64,000 bases of DNA from positions 4,799 to 68,798 of the forward strand of contig JAZUKH010000279.1 in NCBI GenBank assembly GCA_045643185.1, given 5' to 3'. The notes under the pieces were generated by a model. The model saw only the letters and a program-made list of their open reading frames with translations. It was not told the origin of the DNA and did no database searches. The position numbers and the translations under genes were made by a program. The DNA is from RGIG464 sp045643185 (lineage in GTDB: Bacteria > Myxococcota_A > Bradymonadia > UBA4248). Below, piece after piece: positions 42,625-52,141 of this stretch (positions are counted from its first letter, which is position 1; every line of letters starts with the position of its first letter).

Positions 42625-43863
42625 CTAGTCTTCCGACTTTTCGGGCGCAACGCCAGGAGTACTCGGCATCGCGCCAAGAGTACTCGGCATCGCGCCAAGA
42701 GAACTCGGCATCACGCCAAGAGAACTCGGCATCGGACCCGTTGGCATCTCCAATCCCGGCAGCGTCAACGGGTGCGAACCATACACATCTTGCGTGCAAT
42801 CGGCATCGTCAGTCGTCTCATTGTTGATCAGCGTGAATGGCTTACAAGCCTTGTCCTTGTCTTTGGCGAGTGGATAGTACGTGTAGACAGGCCCACTCAG
42901 TCGTGAGTTACGTATCGTGACATCTGCCGTCGGAAAAACCTGTTCGAACGCATAAGTGAGGTTATTGCGTACTTCAGCCCGGTCGATCTCGATCGTATCG
43001 GACACAGCCAGGCGTATGTTTTTCCGACTCTGGTTGCTGTCTACGACCACGTCTTTCAGCATGATCTTATTAAACACGCGCGTTTTGCCATTCACAAGAC
43101 TGACCAGGCCTACCCCCTGATTGTTTTTGAACTGAACCTGGTTAAGCGCGACTTCGGCAAAGCTCGTTTTGGCGTCTTCACGCAAATTGACCGTCAACAT
43201 GCTCTGATCCAAGTTTTCGAACCTCGGCGACGTGACCTTGTCGTGGAACAAGACCTGATCGAGCAACAAAGCACGCGCCACGTCAACACGCATATTCGAG
43301 CCGCCTCGGTCAAGGTTTGCGATCTGAACCACATTTGCACGCACGTCGATGTTTTGTTGAAAAAGCACCGGGCGTTCCCCCAAACCTGTGATCATAATTC
43401 GATCCATTTTGCTGTAATAGCTGAGATTCAACCCATTACCCCAGTCTAGCGTATCCGCGTTGTCACCCAGTCTGATCTCGAAAGTCGTGACCCGTTGAGA
43501 CAAGGCATCCAGAGCAGTTTTGATCAACGCTACATCCAAGTCCTGCTGGATCGTCACAACGGCATGGATCGGGGCTTCCACGAGGTTGCCGGAATACGGA
43601 CTAGCCAATTTCTTTTCAACCTGTCGTGCAGCCTCCGCGACGCGATGAACATCGTCCTCAGAAGCAATTTCCATGATGGTTTCATTCTCATACATCTGCA
43701 TAAAAGACACCTCATTTGACGTCACACTTGGCATAACTTCATCCTGAATCGCATTCGTCGAAGGAATCGACTCCGCCATATTCGATGTTTTGGGTGAGCA
43801 GGCACACCCAAAAGCCATCAAACAAACCGTAATAAACGTAAAAGTCACGTGTTGATGCGTCAT
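42625..43863 (-). CDS. Beta-helix-like lipoprotein with Pro/Ser repeat tail
   Basis: 412 aa. ATG start at 43863 with lipobox FGCAC (Cys about 25). The middle (about 80-365) shows short alternating strands and Asn turns (VVQIANLDRGG, VALNQVQFKNN, IEIDRAEVRNN, VTIRNSRLSG) consistent with a right-handed parallel beta-helix. The C terminus has four tandem copies of a 7-residue unit PSSLGVM/PSTLGAM, encoded by a 21-bp DNA repeat. Downstream of the calpain-like gene, separated by a hairpin terminator. Confidence 0.75.
   Translation of the reverse strand: MTHQHVTFTFITVCLMAFGCACSPKTSNMAESIPSTNAIQDEVMPSVTSNEVSFMQMYENETIMEIASEDDVHRVAEAARQVEKKLASPYSGNLVEAPIHAVVTIQQDLDVALIKTALDALSQRVTTFEIRLGDNADTLDWGNGLNLSYYSKMDRIMITGLGERPVLFQQNIDVRANVVQIANLDRGGSNMRVDVARALLLDQVLFHDKVTSPRFENLDQSMLTVNLREDAKTSFAEVALNQVQFKNNQGVGLVSLVNGKTRVFNKIMLKDVVVDSNQSRKNIRLAVSDTIEIDRAEVRNNLTYAFEQVFPTADVTIRNSRLSGPVYTYYPLAKDKDKACKPFTLINNETTDDADCTQDVYGSHPLTLPGLEMPTGPMPSSLGVMPSSLGAMPSTLGAMPSTPGVAPEKSED
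42648..42735. repeat. 21-bp tandem repeat inside a lipoprotein gene
   Basis: About four copies of ACTCGGCATCGCGCCAAGAG-type units encoding the LGxMPS(T/S) heptads. A whole number of codons per unit means copy-number change keeps the frame. Confidence 0.85.
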
Positions 43864-43910
43864 GATCGTTATCGCATTCTCCCACAAGGTCAAAGCAGTG
43901 CGCCATTACC

Positions 43911-43937
43911 AAAAAAGCCGGCTATCACCGGCTTTTT
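43911..43937. terminator. Rho-independent terminator, usable in both directions
   Basis: AAAAAAGCCGG-ctatca-CCGGCTTTTTT between the stop of the calpain-like gene and the lipoprotein gene. Confidence 0.88.
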
Positions 43938-43976
43938 TGTTCATATCCATAATATATGGCGAAAAACTTTCAACGA

Positions 43977-45770
43977 TTAATTGTCACGCCTATTTTGTGT
44001 ATTGGCAATCGTGATCTCGCCTACAGCCGACATGAACGATTCCAAGGAGATCGTAAATTCACCTCTGTCTTTATCAACGTATTGTTCTTCATGGATATTG
44101 GGCACATTGGCACCATGCGGGTTTTGCAAACAGACTGTTGAAGCTTTAATATCAACATTCCGCATAACGGTCGCCAGATCGGCCTGATTCAAAGGCGAAC
44201 CATCTCGACCAACGAGATTGACATGATCGACGTTGTAGGCGTGGGTATTATACAGGAAGAGGTTACCATCCGTCGCACCGGCTTCAGAAGGTCTGAGATT
44301 AGCGACCATGCCGATGGCTTCGCGATAAAGCTGGTAATCGGAACCCGCTACGGTAGCAACCGCAGGGTCATTTTCGAGAGTCCTGGAATAGCTGTCCAGG
44401 GCCTGACAGTAGTTGCGTGCCCCCATGGGGTCGCCCATATACATTTTATTGTAATACTGCTGCGCACAGAACTGTATCCCCTCTACAGCTTGCATTGTAT
44501 TGGGCAAAATCGTCGCGCCCGATGTGCTCAATAAATTTATCATCTTTGTCGACTTGTTATAGAGTCGACGCGCCGCTTCTAAGGCCGGCGTACCAGCCAT
44601 CATATGAACGTCGGTTTCCGAATGACCATCCTGAGCATGAGCCAGGTTGACAAGCTCACGAAACAGAATACGATTATCGGCAACAAGCGCATCGCCTTCA
44701 TTATTGCTTACGGTCATGATGGGCTTTTTGACTTCAGCATCGTCACCATAGAAAAGTGGCAGACAGTCGCACGAAAGTCCAAAGTTGATATTTTCAAAGC
44801 GTTCTGCATTCTTGACAAGACCATCACCAGCCTGTCCATATTTCATGGCGAATGCAGCAAAAGCCTGTTCGATGCAGTTGACCCAAAGAGCTGCTTCGTA
44901 ATAATCCGCTTTACTGATCTTGAGCGTATCCTCACTGATCGACGACGTCCAAACACTACGTTTCGGATCAAAATCGATACGGGCGCGCGACCCCATCATG
45001 TTCATCGTATTGATATTGGGGCCACCGCTAAAATTACGCTTGATGCATGAAAAATCCGTTTGAATCATCGTGGGAACCCAATGACCGTCAGTTCCCTTGT
45101 GATAAAACGACGTCACGACTTTGTCCCCCATCAGGTGCATCATATTCATGATCTTGGCAGGTTCATAGTGAATGACCTGCAAAAGCGCCGATAGAAAATA
45201 ACAGTTATCCAGGTTGCCCTGATGAATGTCTTCCTGATACACGCTGTTATTTATAAATAGCGTCGGCTCGAGCTCATTCTTCAAGTTCGGCATCTGAAGC
45301 GTACCCTGCAACTCATTGGCCTGTTGACCAGCAGGATTAGCCTCAACAAGTTCACCAAAAGAAGGATGACCAGCACCATGCTTCTCTACGGGCGTTTTCG
45401 TTACATACGTATCCTTCTTATATTGCCCTGCTTCAGGATTGTTAACGGCGCCGGCATCCGTGAGATCCGCTTCGTAATTGTTCAGTTCTTCATGATTGCC
45501 CGTCTCGGGATCGACGTGCACCATGTTTTCGGTGGCTTCAAAACCTTCACGTCGGTAAGCATAGTTGGCATTGCCCACCTGCTGTCCCCAGCTTCCCGTG
45601 TTATCAATGATCTCCGCCTGACCCATCGGCTGCATGGCATTGCCATCCTGGGCCTGGGGCGCCGCTGATGTCGAAAGGCCTTTCACCGCATCCTCAAGAT
45701 CGCCATGAACGGGCTGAATGGCCTGAAGCTCAGTTTGACCAACTTTATCCAAGGTAAATTCTTTACTCAT
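43977..45770 (-). CDS. Calpain-like cysteine peptidase with long N-terminal region
   Basis: 597 aa, ATG at 45770 with AGGAG seven bases before it. Residues 1-165 are polar and probably unstructured, with no signal peptide, and hold NAMQPMGQAEII (44-55), also seen in the SH3b/C39-like protein. The catalytic core carries the calpain (peptidase family C2) motifs: HQGNLDNCYFLSAL (Gln184 oxyanion, Cys190), NTHAYNV (His510), LQNPHG (Asn550, in place of NPWG) and GEFTISLESFM. The Cys-to-His distance (about 320 residues) is within the C2 range. Bacterial calpains are uncommon. Substrates are unknown; autoprocessing or an effector role is possible. Confidence 0.84.
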   Translation of the reverse strand: MSKEFTLDKVGQTELQAIQPVHGDLEDAVKGLSTSAAPQAQDGNAMQPMGQAEIIDNTGSWGQQVGNANYAYRREGFEATENMVHVDPETGNHEELNNYEADLTDAGAVNNPEAGQYKKDTYVTKTPVEKHGAGHPSFGELVEANPAGQQANELQGTLQMPNLKNELEPTLFINNSVYQEDIHQGNLDNCYFLSALLQVIHYEPAKIMNMMHLMGDKVVTSFYHKGTDGHWVPTMIQTDFSCIKRNFSGGPNINTMNMMGSRARIDFDPKRSVWTSSISEDTLKISKADYYEAALWVNCIEQAFAAFAMKYGQAGDGLVKNAERFENINFGLSCDCLPLFYGDDAEVKKPIMTVSNNEGDALVADNRILFRELVNLAHAQDGHSETDVHMMAGTPALEAARRLYNKSTKMINLLSTSGATILPNTMQAVEGIQFCAQQYYNKMYMGDPMGARNYCQALDSYSRTLENDPAVATVAGSDYQLYREAIGMVANLRPSEAGATDGNLFLYNTHAYNVDHVNLVGRDGSPLNQADLATVMRNVDIKASTVCLQNPHGANVPNIHEEQYVDKDRGEFTISLESFMSAVGEITIANTQNRRDN

Positions 45771-45889
45771 AGGTAATCTCCTTATAAAAAACACACCTAG
45801 TGTTGATTTATAGCAAAAACACCCTTTCTAGCAAACTTGCTTTTTTTACCTTGCAAACTTTTTTTTTGAGACGATCCCTTTCCGCTCTG

Positions 45890-46012
45890 AGGGAGGGGGA
45901 AGCCTCCCCCTACGCGGCTATTTCGTATTTCTGTAGAGACGTGTGAACCACACGTCTCTACAAAAATACGAAATACGCCACTACCCCTTCACCTGGCGGG
46001 GCCTTCTACCAA
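45890..46012 (+). repeat. Family A element with nested GTAGAGACG hairpin (copy 8)
   Basis: GGGGGAAGCCTCCCCCTACG, CGGCTATTTCGTATTT, a nested hairpin GTAGAGACGTGTG-aac-CACACGTCTCTAC (45933-45961), AAATACGAAATACGCC, CTACCCCTTCACCTGGCGGGGCC. The nested hairpin sits exactly in the loop of the inner stem, as if inserted. Confidence 0.88.
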
Positions 46013-46070
46013 ACGCCTTCTCCCGACTTGACAAGTCGACTTACGACCAAAAATAAAAATATGTCCGTTT

Positions 46071-46455
46071 GCGAAAAAAAACCGTCACATTGCCAACATC
46101 ACTTGGCAATATAAGGTATGGGGACTTTATGGAAACACTCGTGTAGGTCTTACAACTACATCTTAAAATATCACCAAATTATGACCAAAACCACTGGGCC
46201 CCAAAAATACGCCATGGCGAAAAAAAACACGTCACATTGCCAACATCACTTGGCAATATAAGGTATGGGGACTTTATGGAAACACTCGTGTAGGTTGCAC
46301 AACTACATCTTAAAATATCACCAAATTATGACCAAAACCACTGGGCCAAAAAAAATACGCCATGGCGAAAAAAACCGTCACATTGCCAACATCACTTGGC
46401 AATATAAGGTATGGGGACTTTATGGAAACACTCGTGTAGGTCTTACAACCACATG
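46071..46455 (+). repeat. Tandem array of three ~146-bp units (third partial)
   Basis: Units begin at 46071, 46217 and 46365 (146 and 148 bp apart; the third stops near 46455). Each holds the hairpin ATTGCCAA-catcac-TTGGCAAT, then ATAAGGTATGGGGACTTTATGG, then GTGTAGGTCTTACAACTACAT-like quasi-palindrome, and AAATATCACCAAATTATG. Units are almost identical, which points to recent duplication. No coding potential of note; it follows a family A element and lies just before the mevalonate kinase stop. A related inverted half-unit is at 63440-63530. Confidence 0.9.
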
Positions 46456-46526
46456 CTAATAAGCAATTAAACACGCCTACGCGGTATCGACAGATTCCAG
46501 CAACTTATCGACCGTTTTCCCATTGT

Positions 46527-47486
46527 TCACACAGGCGCATAGATCAAACTGCGAATATATGACAAACCAAGCTTATTCCAAGCCGTGATGATACGTTGAA
46601 TACGATTTTCCGGCGTAATCGCCATAACGAAGCCGCCCGCGCCGGCCCCTGTCAGTTTAGCCCCATAAGCCCCAGCCTGTTTAGCAGCACGAACGGCAGC
46701 GACGATGTCTGGCGTCGACGCGCCGATCTGCTCCAGCAAAGCCTGCGCGCGCGTCATTTGTTCCCCAATGGTACGCGCATCGCCACGAGCCATAGCCTGC
46801 ATGACCTGATCACACACATCGTCCGATTTACGTATCAATTCCGCGAGCCAGTCAGGTTCGTCCCGCTTGAGATCACGAAGGCATTTAAAGGCTTTCTCAC
46901 CGTTTTGGCGCGCCCCCGTCGAGCCGATCACAAAGTACAGTGGTGCCACGTCAAAATCGGGCACGAATTGCAACGGCTCGTCACCACTATGAAACATGAT
47001 CGGGCATGCACGCGACACAGCTATATTGTCGACCCCCGAAACAGGACCGTGCCAGCTATTCTCAAGCTGCTGACTGTAAAAATCACGGTACGCACGACCA
47101 ACATCGTTCTTGCCAACATATTCCAAAAAAGTATCCACCAGCGCGCACGCTAACGCAGATGAGGACCCCAAGCCTTGACCGATTGGAATGCTGCTCACGA
47201 CCTGACAATCAAGCGATTTTAAAACACTTTCTGGCTGAATCGTCATTTTACAAAGCGTTTTAAGCAAATTGACCACATGGATCTGACACTGATCCGTTTC
47301 TTCCTTCGAAACAGCCACGTCATCATCAAATGCCACCGAAACATGTGGGCCTTTTTTGTTATCAAGCGTCTTCATCGTGACTCGTGTGGAAAAACACTCC
47401 GCAGGCATCACCACACATTTGCCGCCGTGAACGACAAAATGTTCACCACATAAAATGAGCTTGGCATGAATACGCGTCGTGGTCAT
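46527..47486 (-). CDS. mvk: Mevalonate kinase (GHMP kinase family)
   Basis: 319 aa; ATG at 47486 with AGAGGA before it. Phosphorylates mevalonate in the mevalonate route to isopentenyl diphosphate. GHMP motifs: RIHAKLILCGEHFVVHGG, PIGQGLGSSSALACALV (ATP-binding loop), WHGPVSGVDNIAV (catalytic-Asp region) and AKLTGAGAGGFVMAI. The best match is mevalonate kinase, but other GHMP kinases such as phosphomevalonate kinase cannot be excluded. It lies at the end of the gap-pgk-tpiA cluster on the same strand; no other mevalonate-pathway gene is in the window. Confidence 0.82.
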   Translation of the reverse strand: MTTTRIHAKLILCGEHFVVHGGKCVVMPAECFSTRVTMKTLDNKKGPHVSVAFDDDVAVSKEETDQCQIHVVNLLKTLCKMTIQPESVLKSLDCQVVSSIPIGQGLGSSSALACALVDTFLEYVGKNDVGRAYRDFYSQQLENSWHGPVSGVDNIAVSRACPIMFHSGDEPLQFVPDFDVAPLYFVIGSTGARQNGEKAFKCLRDLKRDEPDWLAELIRKSDDVCDQVMQAMARGDARTIGEQMTRAQALLEQIGASTPDIVAAVRAAKQAGAYGAKLTGAGAGGFVMAITPENRIQRIITAWNKLGLSYIRSLIYAPV

Positions 47487-47635
47487 GGCATTCCTCTTGT
47501 CAATTTCCGTTACTCGCACAAAACGATCGCTTTTATATAACCCAATAAGTCCAAAAAACAATGCACTTCATCATTAAAAAATCGAGTTATTTTTCATTTT
47601 ATGACCTGAATAATGTCCTAATACCAGTAAAAACG

Positions 47636-47667
47636 CAAAAGCCCCCGGTCAGACAGGCTCGGGGGCT
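47636..47667 (-). terminator. Rho-independent terminator after tpiA
   Basis: AGCCCCCG / CGGGGGCT followed by TTTT on the - strand. Confidence 0.88.
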
Positions 47668-47726
47668 AATGTAAATGTCCAAAAATAACCTTATTGGACA
47701 CAGATCGCTATGGCAGCGACACCAGC

Positions 47727-48482
47727 TTATTCAGCGGCTTTGATGATGGCTGCGAAGTCCGCTGCTTTGAGCGAAGCGCCACCGACAAGTGCACCGTCGA
47801 TGTCTTTCTGACCAAGGATCTCTTTGGCATTCGCAGCTTTGACGCTACCACCATACTGAATGCGCATCGCTTCAGCGTTATCGGCACCAAAGATTTCGGC
47901 GAGTTTGGCACGAATAGCAGCGTGAACTTCCTGAGCCTGATCGGGCGTCGCGGTTTTGCCCGTGCCGATAGCCCAAACCGGTTCATAGGCAACAACAACG
48001 CGAGCAGCTTCGTCTTTTGTCACGGTGGAAAGACCGTTCACGATCTGGCCGAGAACGACGTCGAGTGTCTTACCAGCTTCGCGTTCGGCGAGGGATTCAC
48101 CAACGCAGACGATCGGCGTGAGATCATTATCGAGAGCCGCACGAACGCGTTTCGCCACGGATTCGTCAGTTTCACCAAAATACTGACGGCGTTCGCTGTG
48201 ACCGATGATCGTGTGGGTCACGCCCACATCTTTGAGCATATCAGCGCTGATCTCGCCCGTGTAAGCCCCAGATTTAGCATAAGAGATGTTCTGGGCGCTG
48301 ACTTCAATGTTTGAACCTTTAAGGATGTCGACGACATCAGCGAGGCAAGTGAAGGTCGGAGCCACCGCGATCTCGACATTTTTGACGTCCGCAACGAGCG
48401 GTTTGAGGGCTTCAACAAGCTCTTTAGCCGCAGCACGCGTGTTATTCATTTTCCAGTTACCGGCAATAAAGGGTTTACGCAT
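47727..48482 (-). CDS. tpiA: Triosephosphate isomerase
   Basis: 251 aa; interconverts dihydroxyacetone phosphate and glyceraldehyde-3-phosphate. ATG at 48482 with AAGGAAG before it. Motifs: GNWKMNNT (Asn, Lys), TIIGHSERRQYFGET (catalytic His), VVAYEPVWAIGTGKTAT (catalytic Glu), IQYGGSVKAANAKEI. Third in the order gap, pgk, tpiA on the same strand; each gene is followed by its own hairpin. Confidence 0.97.
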   Translation of the reverse strand: MRKPFIAGNWKMNNTRAAAKELVEALKPLVADVKNVEIAVAPTFTCLADVVDILKGSNIEVSAQNISYAKSGAYTGEISADMLKDVGVTHTIIGHSERRQYFGETDESVAKRVRAALDNDLTPIVCVGESLAEREAGKTLDVVLGQIVNGLSTVTKDEAARVVVAYEPVWAIGTGKTATPDQAQEVHAAIRAKLAEIFGADNAEAMRIQYGGSVKAANAKEILGQKDIDGALVGGASLKAADFAAIIKAAE

Positions 48483-48537
48483 TTGATTCTTCCTTAAGCG
48501 ATTGGCCATAAACGGCAAAAAAACAATTTAAGAAAAC

Positions 48538-48565
48538 AAAAGGACCCCATGGAAGGGATCCTTTT
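48538..48565 (-). terminator. Rho-independent terminator after pgk
   Basis: AAAAGGA-CCC / GGG-TCCTTTT on the - strand, with an internal C/A mismatch and T residues downstream. Confidence 0.75.
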
Positions 48566-48583
48566 GTTTAACTGATCATGAAA

Positions 48584-49846
48584 TTACTTGGCGATACGAA
48601 GCGCTTCAACGCCGGGGAGTTCCTTGCCTTCGACGAGTTCGAGGGAGGCACCACCACCAGTGGAAACGTGCGTGACTTTGCTGTCAAGACCGAACTGACG
48701 AATGGCAGCAGCGGAGTCGCCACCACCGACGACCGTGCAACCCGTGGATTCGGTCAACGCCGTGGCAACGGCGATCGTGCCAGCAGCATAACGCGGATTT
48801 TCGAAAACACCCATGGGGCCGTTCCAGAAGACCGATTTGGCTTTCTTAACAACGTTAGCATAGATCTCACGCGTTTTGGGACCAATATCGAGGCCCATCT
48901 GGCCATCGGAGAAGTTTTCAACGACCGTGCAAGGCGTCGTATCGTCGAGAGCCGTCGAAACAACGTGATCGACAGGCAGGAGAAGTTCGCATTTGGAGTT
49001 CGCTGCTTTTTCGAGGATCGATTTAGCAACGTCCATAGCATCCGCTTCAACACGGCTCGAAGCAACGTTCACGCCTTTCGCAGCGAGGAGCGTGTAAGCC
49101 ATGGCACCACCAATGCAGATCTGATCGCATTTTTCAATCAGGCTTTCGATAACACCGATTTTGTCGGAAACCTTGGCACCACCGAGAATGGCGACATACG
49201 GATGTTCCGGATCATAAACGATGTTGCCGAGGAACTTGATTTCTTTCTGAAGAAGGTAACCACAGGCTTTGTTATCGCCGAAAGCGGGAACCATTTTCGC
49301 CATAGAGGCATGAGCGCGGTGGCAGGTACCAAAAGCATCGTTGATATAGACATCGGCGAGGGAAGCAAGCTGAGCTGCGAATTTCTTCTGGTTCTCTTTC
49401 ACGACTTTCTTAGCCGCATCTTTTTCTTCATCCGTAGCAAATTTGCCACGGGGTTTGCCCTCTTCTTCCTCATAGAAACGGAGGTTTTCGAGAAGAAGGA
49501 TCTGGCCCGGCTGAAGTTTTTTGGACATTTCGACAACGCCGTCACCCACGCAGTCATCAGCAAAGATAACTTCACGTTTGGGCATCAATTCGGAGAGGCG
49601 ATCAGCAACGGGTTTGAGCGAAAATTCAGGGCTGGGATTGGCTTTCGGACGACCAAGGTGAGAAGCAACGATGGGATAACCACCATTGGCAAGGACGTAA
49701 TTGATCGTGGGGATCGCCTGACGAATACGGAAATCGTCGGTGATCTTGTCGCCATCGAGGGGAACGTTGAAATCGACGCGAATAAAAACGCGTTTGCCTT
49801 TGAGGTCGAGGTCTTCTACGGTTTTGATACCATCAAGATAAGCCAT
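48584..49846 (-). CDS. pgk: Phosphoglycerate kinase
   Basis: 420 aa; moves phosphate from 1,3-bisphosphoglycerate to ADP. Shine-Dalgarno AAGGAGA. Motifs: KRVFIRVDFNVPLD, ASHLGRPK, LLENLRFY, INDAFGTCHRAHAS, GGAKVSDKI, FWNGPMGVFE, GGGDSAAAIRQFG and THVSTGGGASLELVEGK. Glycolytic cluster member. Confidence 0.98.
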   Translation of the reverse strand: MAYLDGIKTVEDLDLKGKRVFIRVDFNVPLDGDKITDDFRIRQAIPTINYVLANGGYPIVASHLGRPKANPSPEFSLKPVADRLSELMPKREVIFADDCVGDGVVEMSKKLQPGQILLLENLRFYEEEEGKPRGKFATDEEKDAAKKVVKENQKKFAAQLASLADVYINDAFGTCHRAHASMAKMVPAFGDNKACGYLLQKEIKFLGNIVYDPEHPYVAILGGAKVSDKIGVIESLIEKCDQICIGGAMAYTLLAAKGVNVASSRVEADAMDVAKSILEKAANSKCELLLPVDHVVSTALDDTTPCTVVENFSDGQMGLDIGPKTREIYANVVKKAKSVFWNGPMGVFENPRYAAGTIAVATALTESTGCTVVGGGDSAAAIRQFGLDSKVTHVSTGGGASLELVEGKELPGVEALRIAK

Positions 49847-49883
49847 GGGAAAGTCTCCTTATAATATTCGAAATAATCAAATC

Positions 49884-49923
49884 GAAAAAAAGAGCCAGAG
49901 CCCGTTACGGGAACTCTGGCTCT
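49884..49923 (-). terminator. Rho-independent terminator after gap
   Basis: AGAGCCAGAG / CTCTGGCTCT, 10-bp perfect stem followed by a T run on the - strand. Confidence 0.93.
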
Positions 49924-49948
49924 AAAGCACAATTAAGCAGTCATGAAA

Positions 49949-51025
<1,077 letters not shown>

Positions 51026-51107
51026 TTATTGTCAACGGTTTGCGACGATTACTACTCTAACTATAGTTGCAGCTCAGTTGAGGAAAACAAATTCGTCGTG
51101 TCGCACG

Positions 51108-51216
51108 ATAAGAAAATCGCGGCGCGTATTGACCGAGCGTAGAGCCGGCCGGATCGGACGGCTCAAGCGAGGGAGAAGCGACGCGGGCGCGGCGTATGAA
51201 ATAGCCGCGCCTAAAA
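51108..51216 (-). repeat. Family A long-form element with exchanged central hairpin (copy 9, reverse)
   Basis: On the - strand it reads like the 32169 element (AGGCGCGGCTATTTCATACG, CGCGTCGCTTCTCCCTCGCT, CTCTACGCTCGGTCAATACG, CGCCGCG) but the central hairpin is GAGCCGTCCGatCCGGCCGGCTC instead of GGAGACGCaaaatttGCGTCTC. Confidence 0.88.
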
Positions 51217-51262
51217 ATCATAGTCAATTTTTGGGTTATGCCCATCTGAATCGTAACTAAAT

Positions 51263-52141
51263 CTACGTTTCTTGTTCATGCCGACACTTGCGAACTCGGC
51301 TACGAATAAAACATACTAAACACCACAAACTCAAAAGCAAGATCCAAATTATACTTTTATCCGGTCGATAAAGGCTTACACTGCAATCCGATGTATGTAG
51401 ATAGCCTTCCGTCATGCCCTGCGGCGGCGCTTTGAAATATTCACCTGAAAAATCGCATGCCTGAGCTTTCGATAATGGATAGATCGTTTCGATCGCCATT
51501 ATGTCATCCTCAAAAAGGTCACGCATATACGTCTCGCCACCGATTGCATAAGGGTACATCGTCGCATTCATCACCATCGAATGGTCCAATCCCAACACAT
51601 GACCAAGTTCGTGCGTCAACGTGTTCTGAAGATCCACAACTTCATCCGTCGGATCACTAACAATGCCAAAACGATACTGATAGGTATTGATCTCCATATC
51701 GGCATCGTAGATCTGACCCGTCGACGAGCGATTGGTAACGCTCGTCAAAGCCATGATCATGACTGATTCGTTCCACTCCTCATCACGAAAAACGATGATA
51801 TTGGCATTCTCATCAATAAACGGATTATATCCAATACGAGTTTCGTCCGTCAGACCACCATAGGACATAACGACCGATGAACGATCCGGAACATTCCACG
51901 CCTCGATCGAGGTCTTCACGACCGCTTCTACATCCTCAAACGGAAGCGTTTTTGTCCCTTTTTCATTCAAGTGGATTTCAACACACGGTGTCTTCCAGGC
52001 CGTCGGCTTGGGCGATTTACCACTGTCACACGGCACGTAGACGTCGTCACACGTCATAGCCTGTTCCCATGCCCAGACATTATGAGATGCTCCGGTCAGG
52101 CACGCGACCAAAACTATCAAAAGCAAAAAGCCTTGTTTCAT
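51263..52141 (-). CDS. Matrixin-type zinc metalloprotease with C-terminal membrane anchor
   Basis: 292 aa. The start ATG at 52141 overlaps the previous stop in TGATG, so translation is probably coupled. Signal peptide (FLLLIVLVACLTGASHNVWA), then a catalytic domain of the M10 matrixin kind: HELGHVLGLDH zinc site (three His, catalytic Glu) and Met-turn VMNATMYPY. C-terminal part: Cys, hydrophobic segment (IIWILLLSLWCLVCFI), then an Arg/Lys-rich tail (RSRVRKCR), which resembles sorting/anchor tails of Myxococcota (MYXO-CTERM-like), though the exact motif is not matched. A secreted, surface-bound protease is inferred. Confidence 0.87.
   Translation of the reverse strand: MKQGFLLLIVLVACLTGASHNVWAWEQAMTCDDVYVPCDSGKSPKPTAWKTPCVEIHLNEKGTKTLPFEDVEAVVKTSIEAWNVPDRSSVVMSYGGLTDETRIGYNPFIDENANIIVFRDEEWNESVMIMALTSVTNRSSTGQIYDADMEINTYQYRFGIVSDPTDEVVDLQNTLTHELGHVLGLDHSMVMNATMYPYAIGGETYMRDLFEDDIMAIETIYPLSKAQACDFSGEYFKAPPQGMTEGYLHTSDCSVSLYRPDKSIIWILLLSLWCLVCFIRSRVRKCRHEQET

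Noticed and set aside
46071..46455. Possible CRISPR array
   Set aside because: Units are about 146 bp and almost wholly identical with no variable spacers, and no cas genes are in the window.
46265..46459. 64-codon ORF in the tandem array
   Set aside because: It exists only because the unit is repeated and reads through hairpin arms; no Shine-Dalgarno sequence.
48578..49864. Long + strand ORF (428 codons) opposite pgk
   Set aside because: It mirrors the whole pgk gene and has no start signal or family match; codon bias of pgk leaves the opposite frame open.
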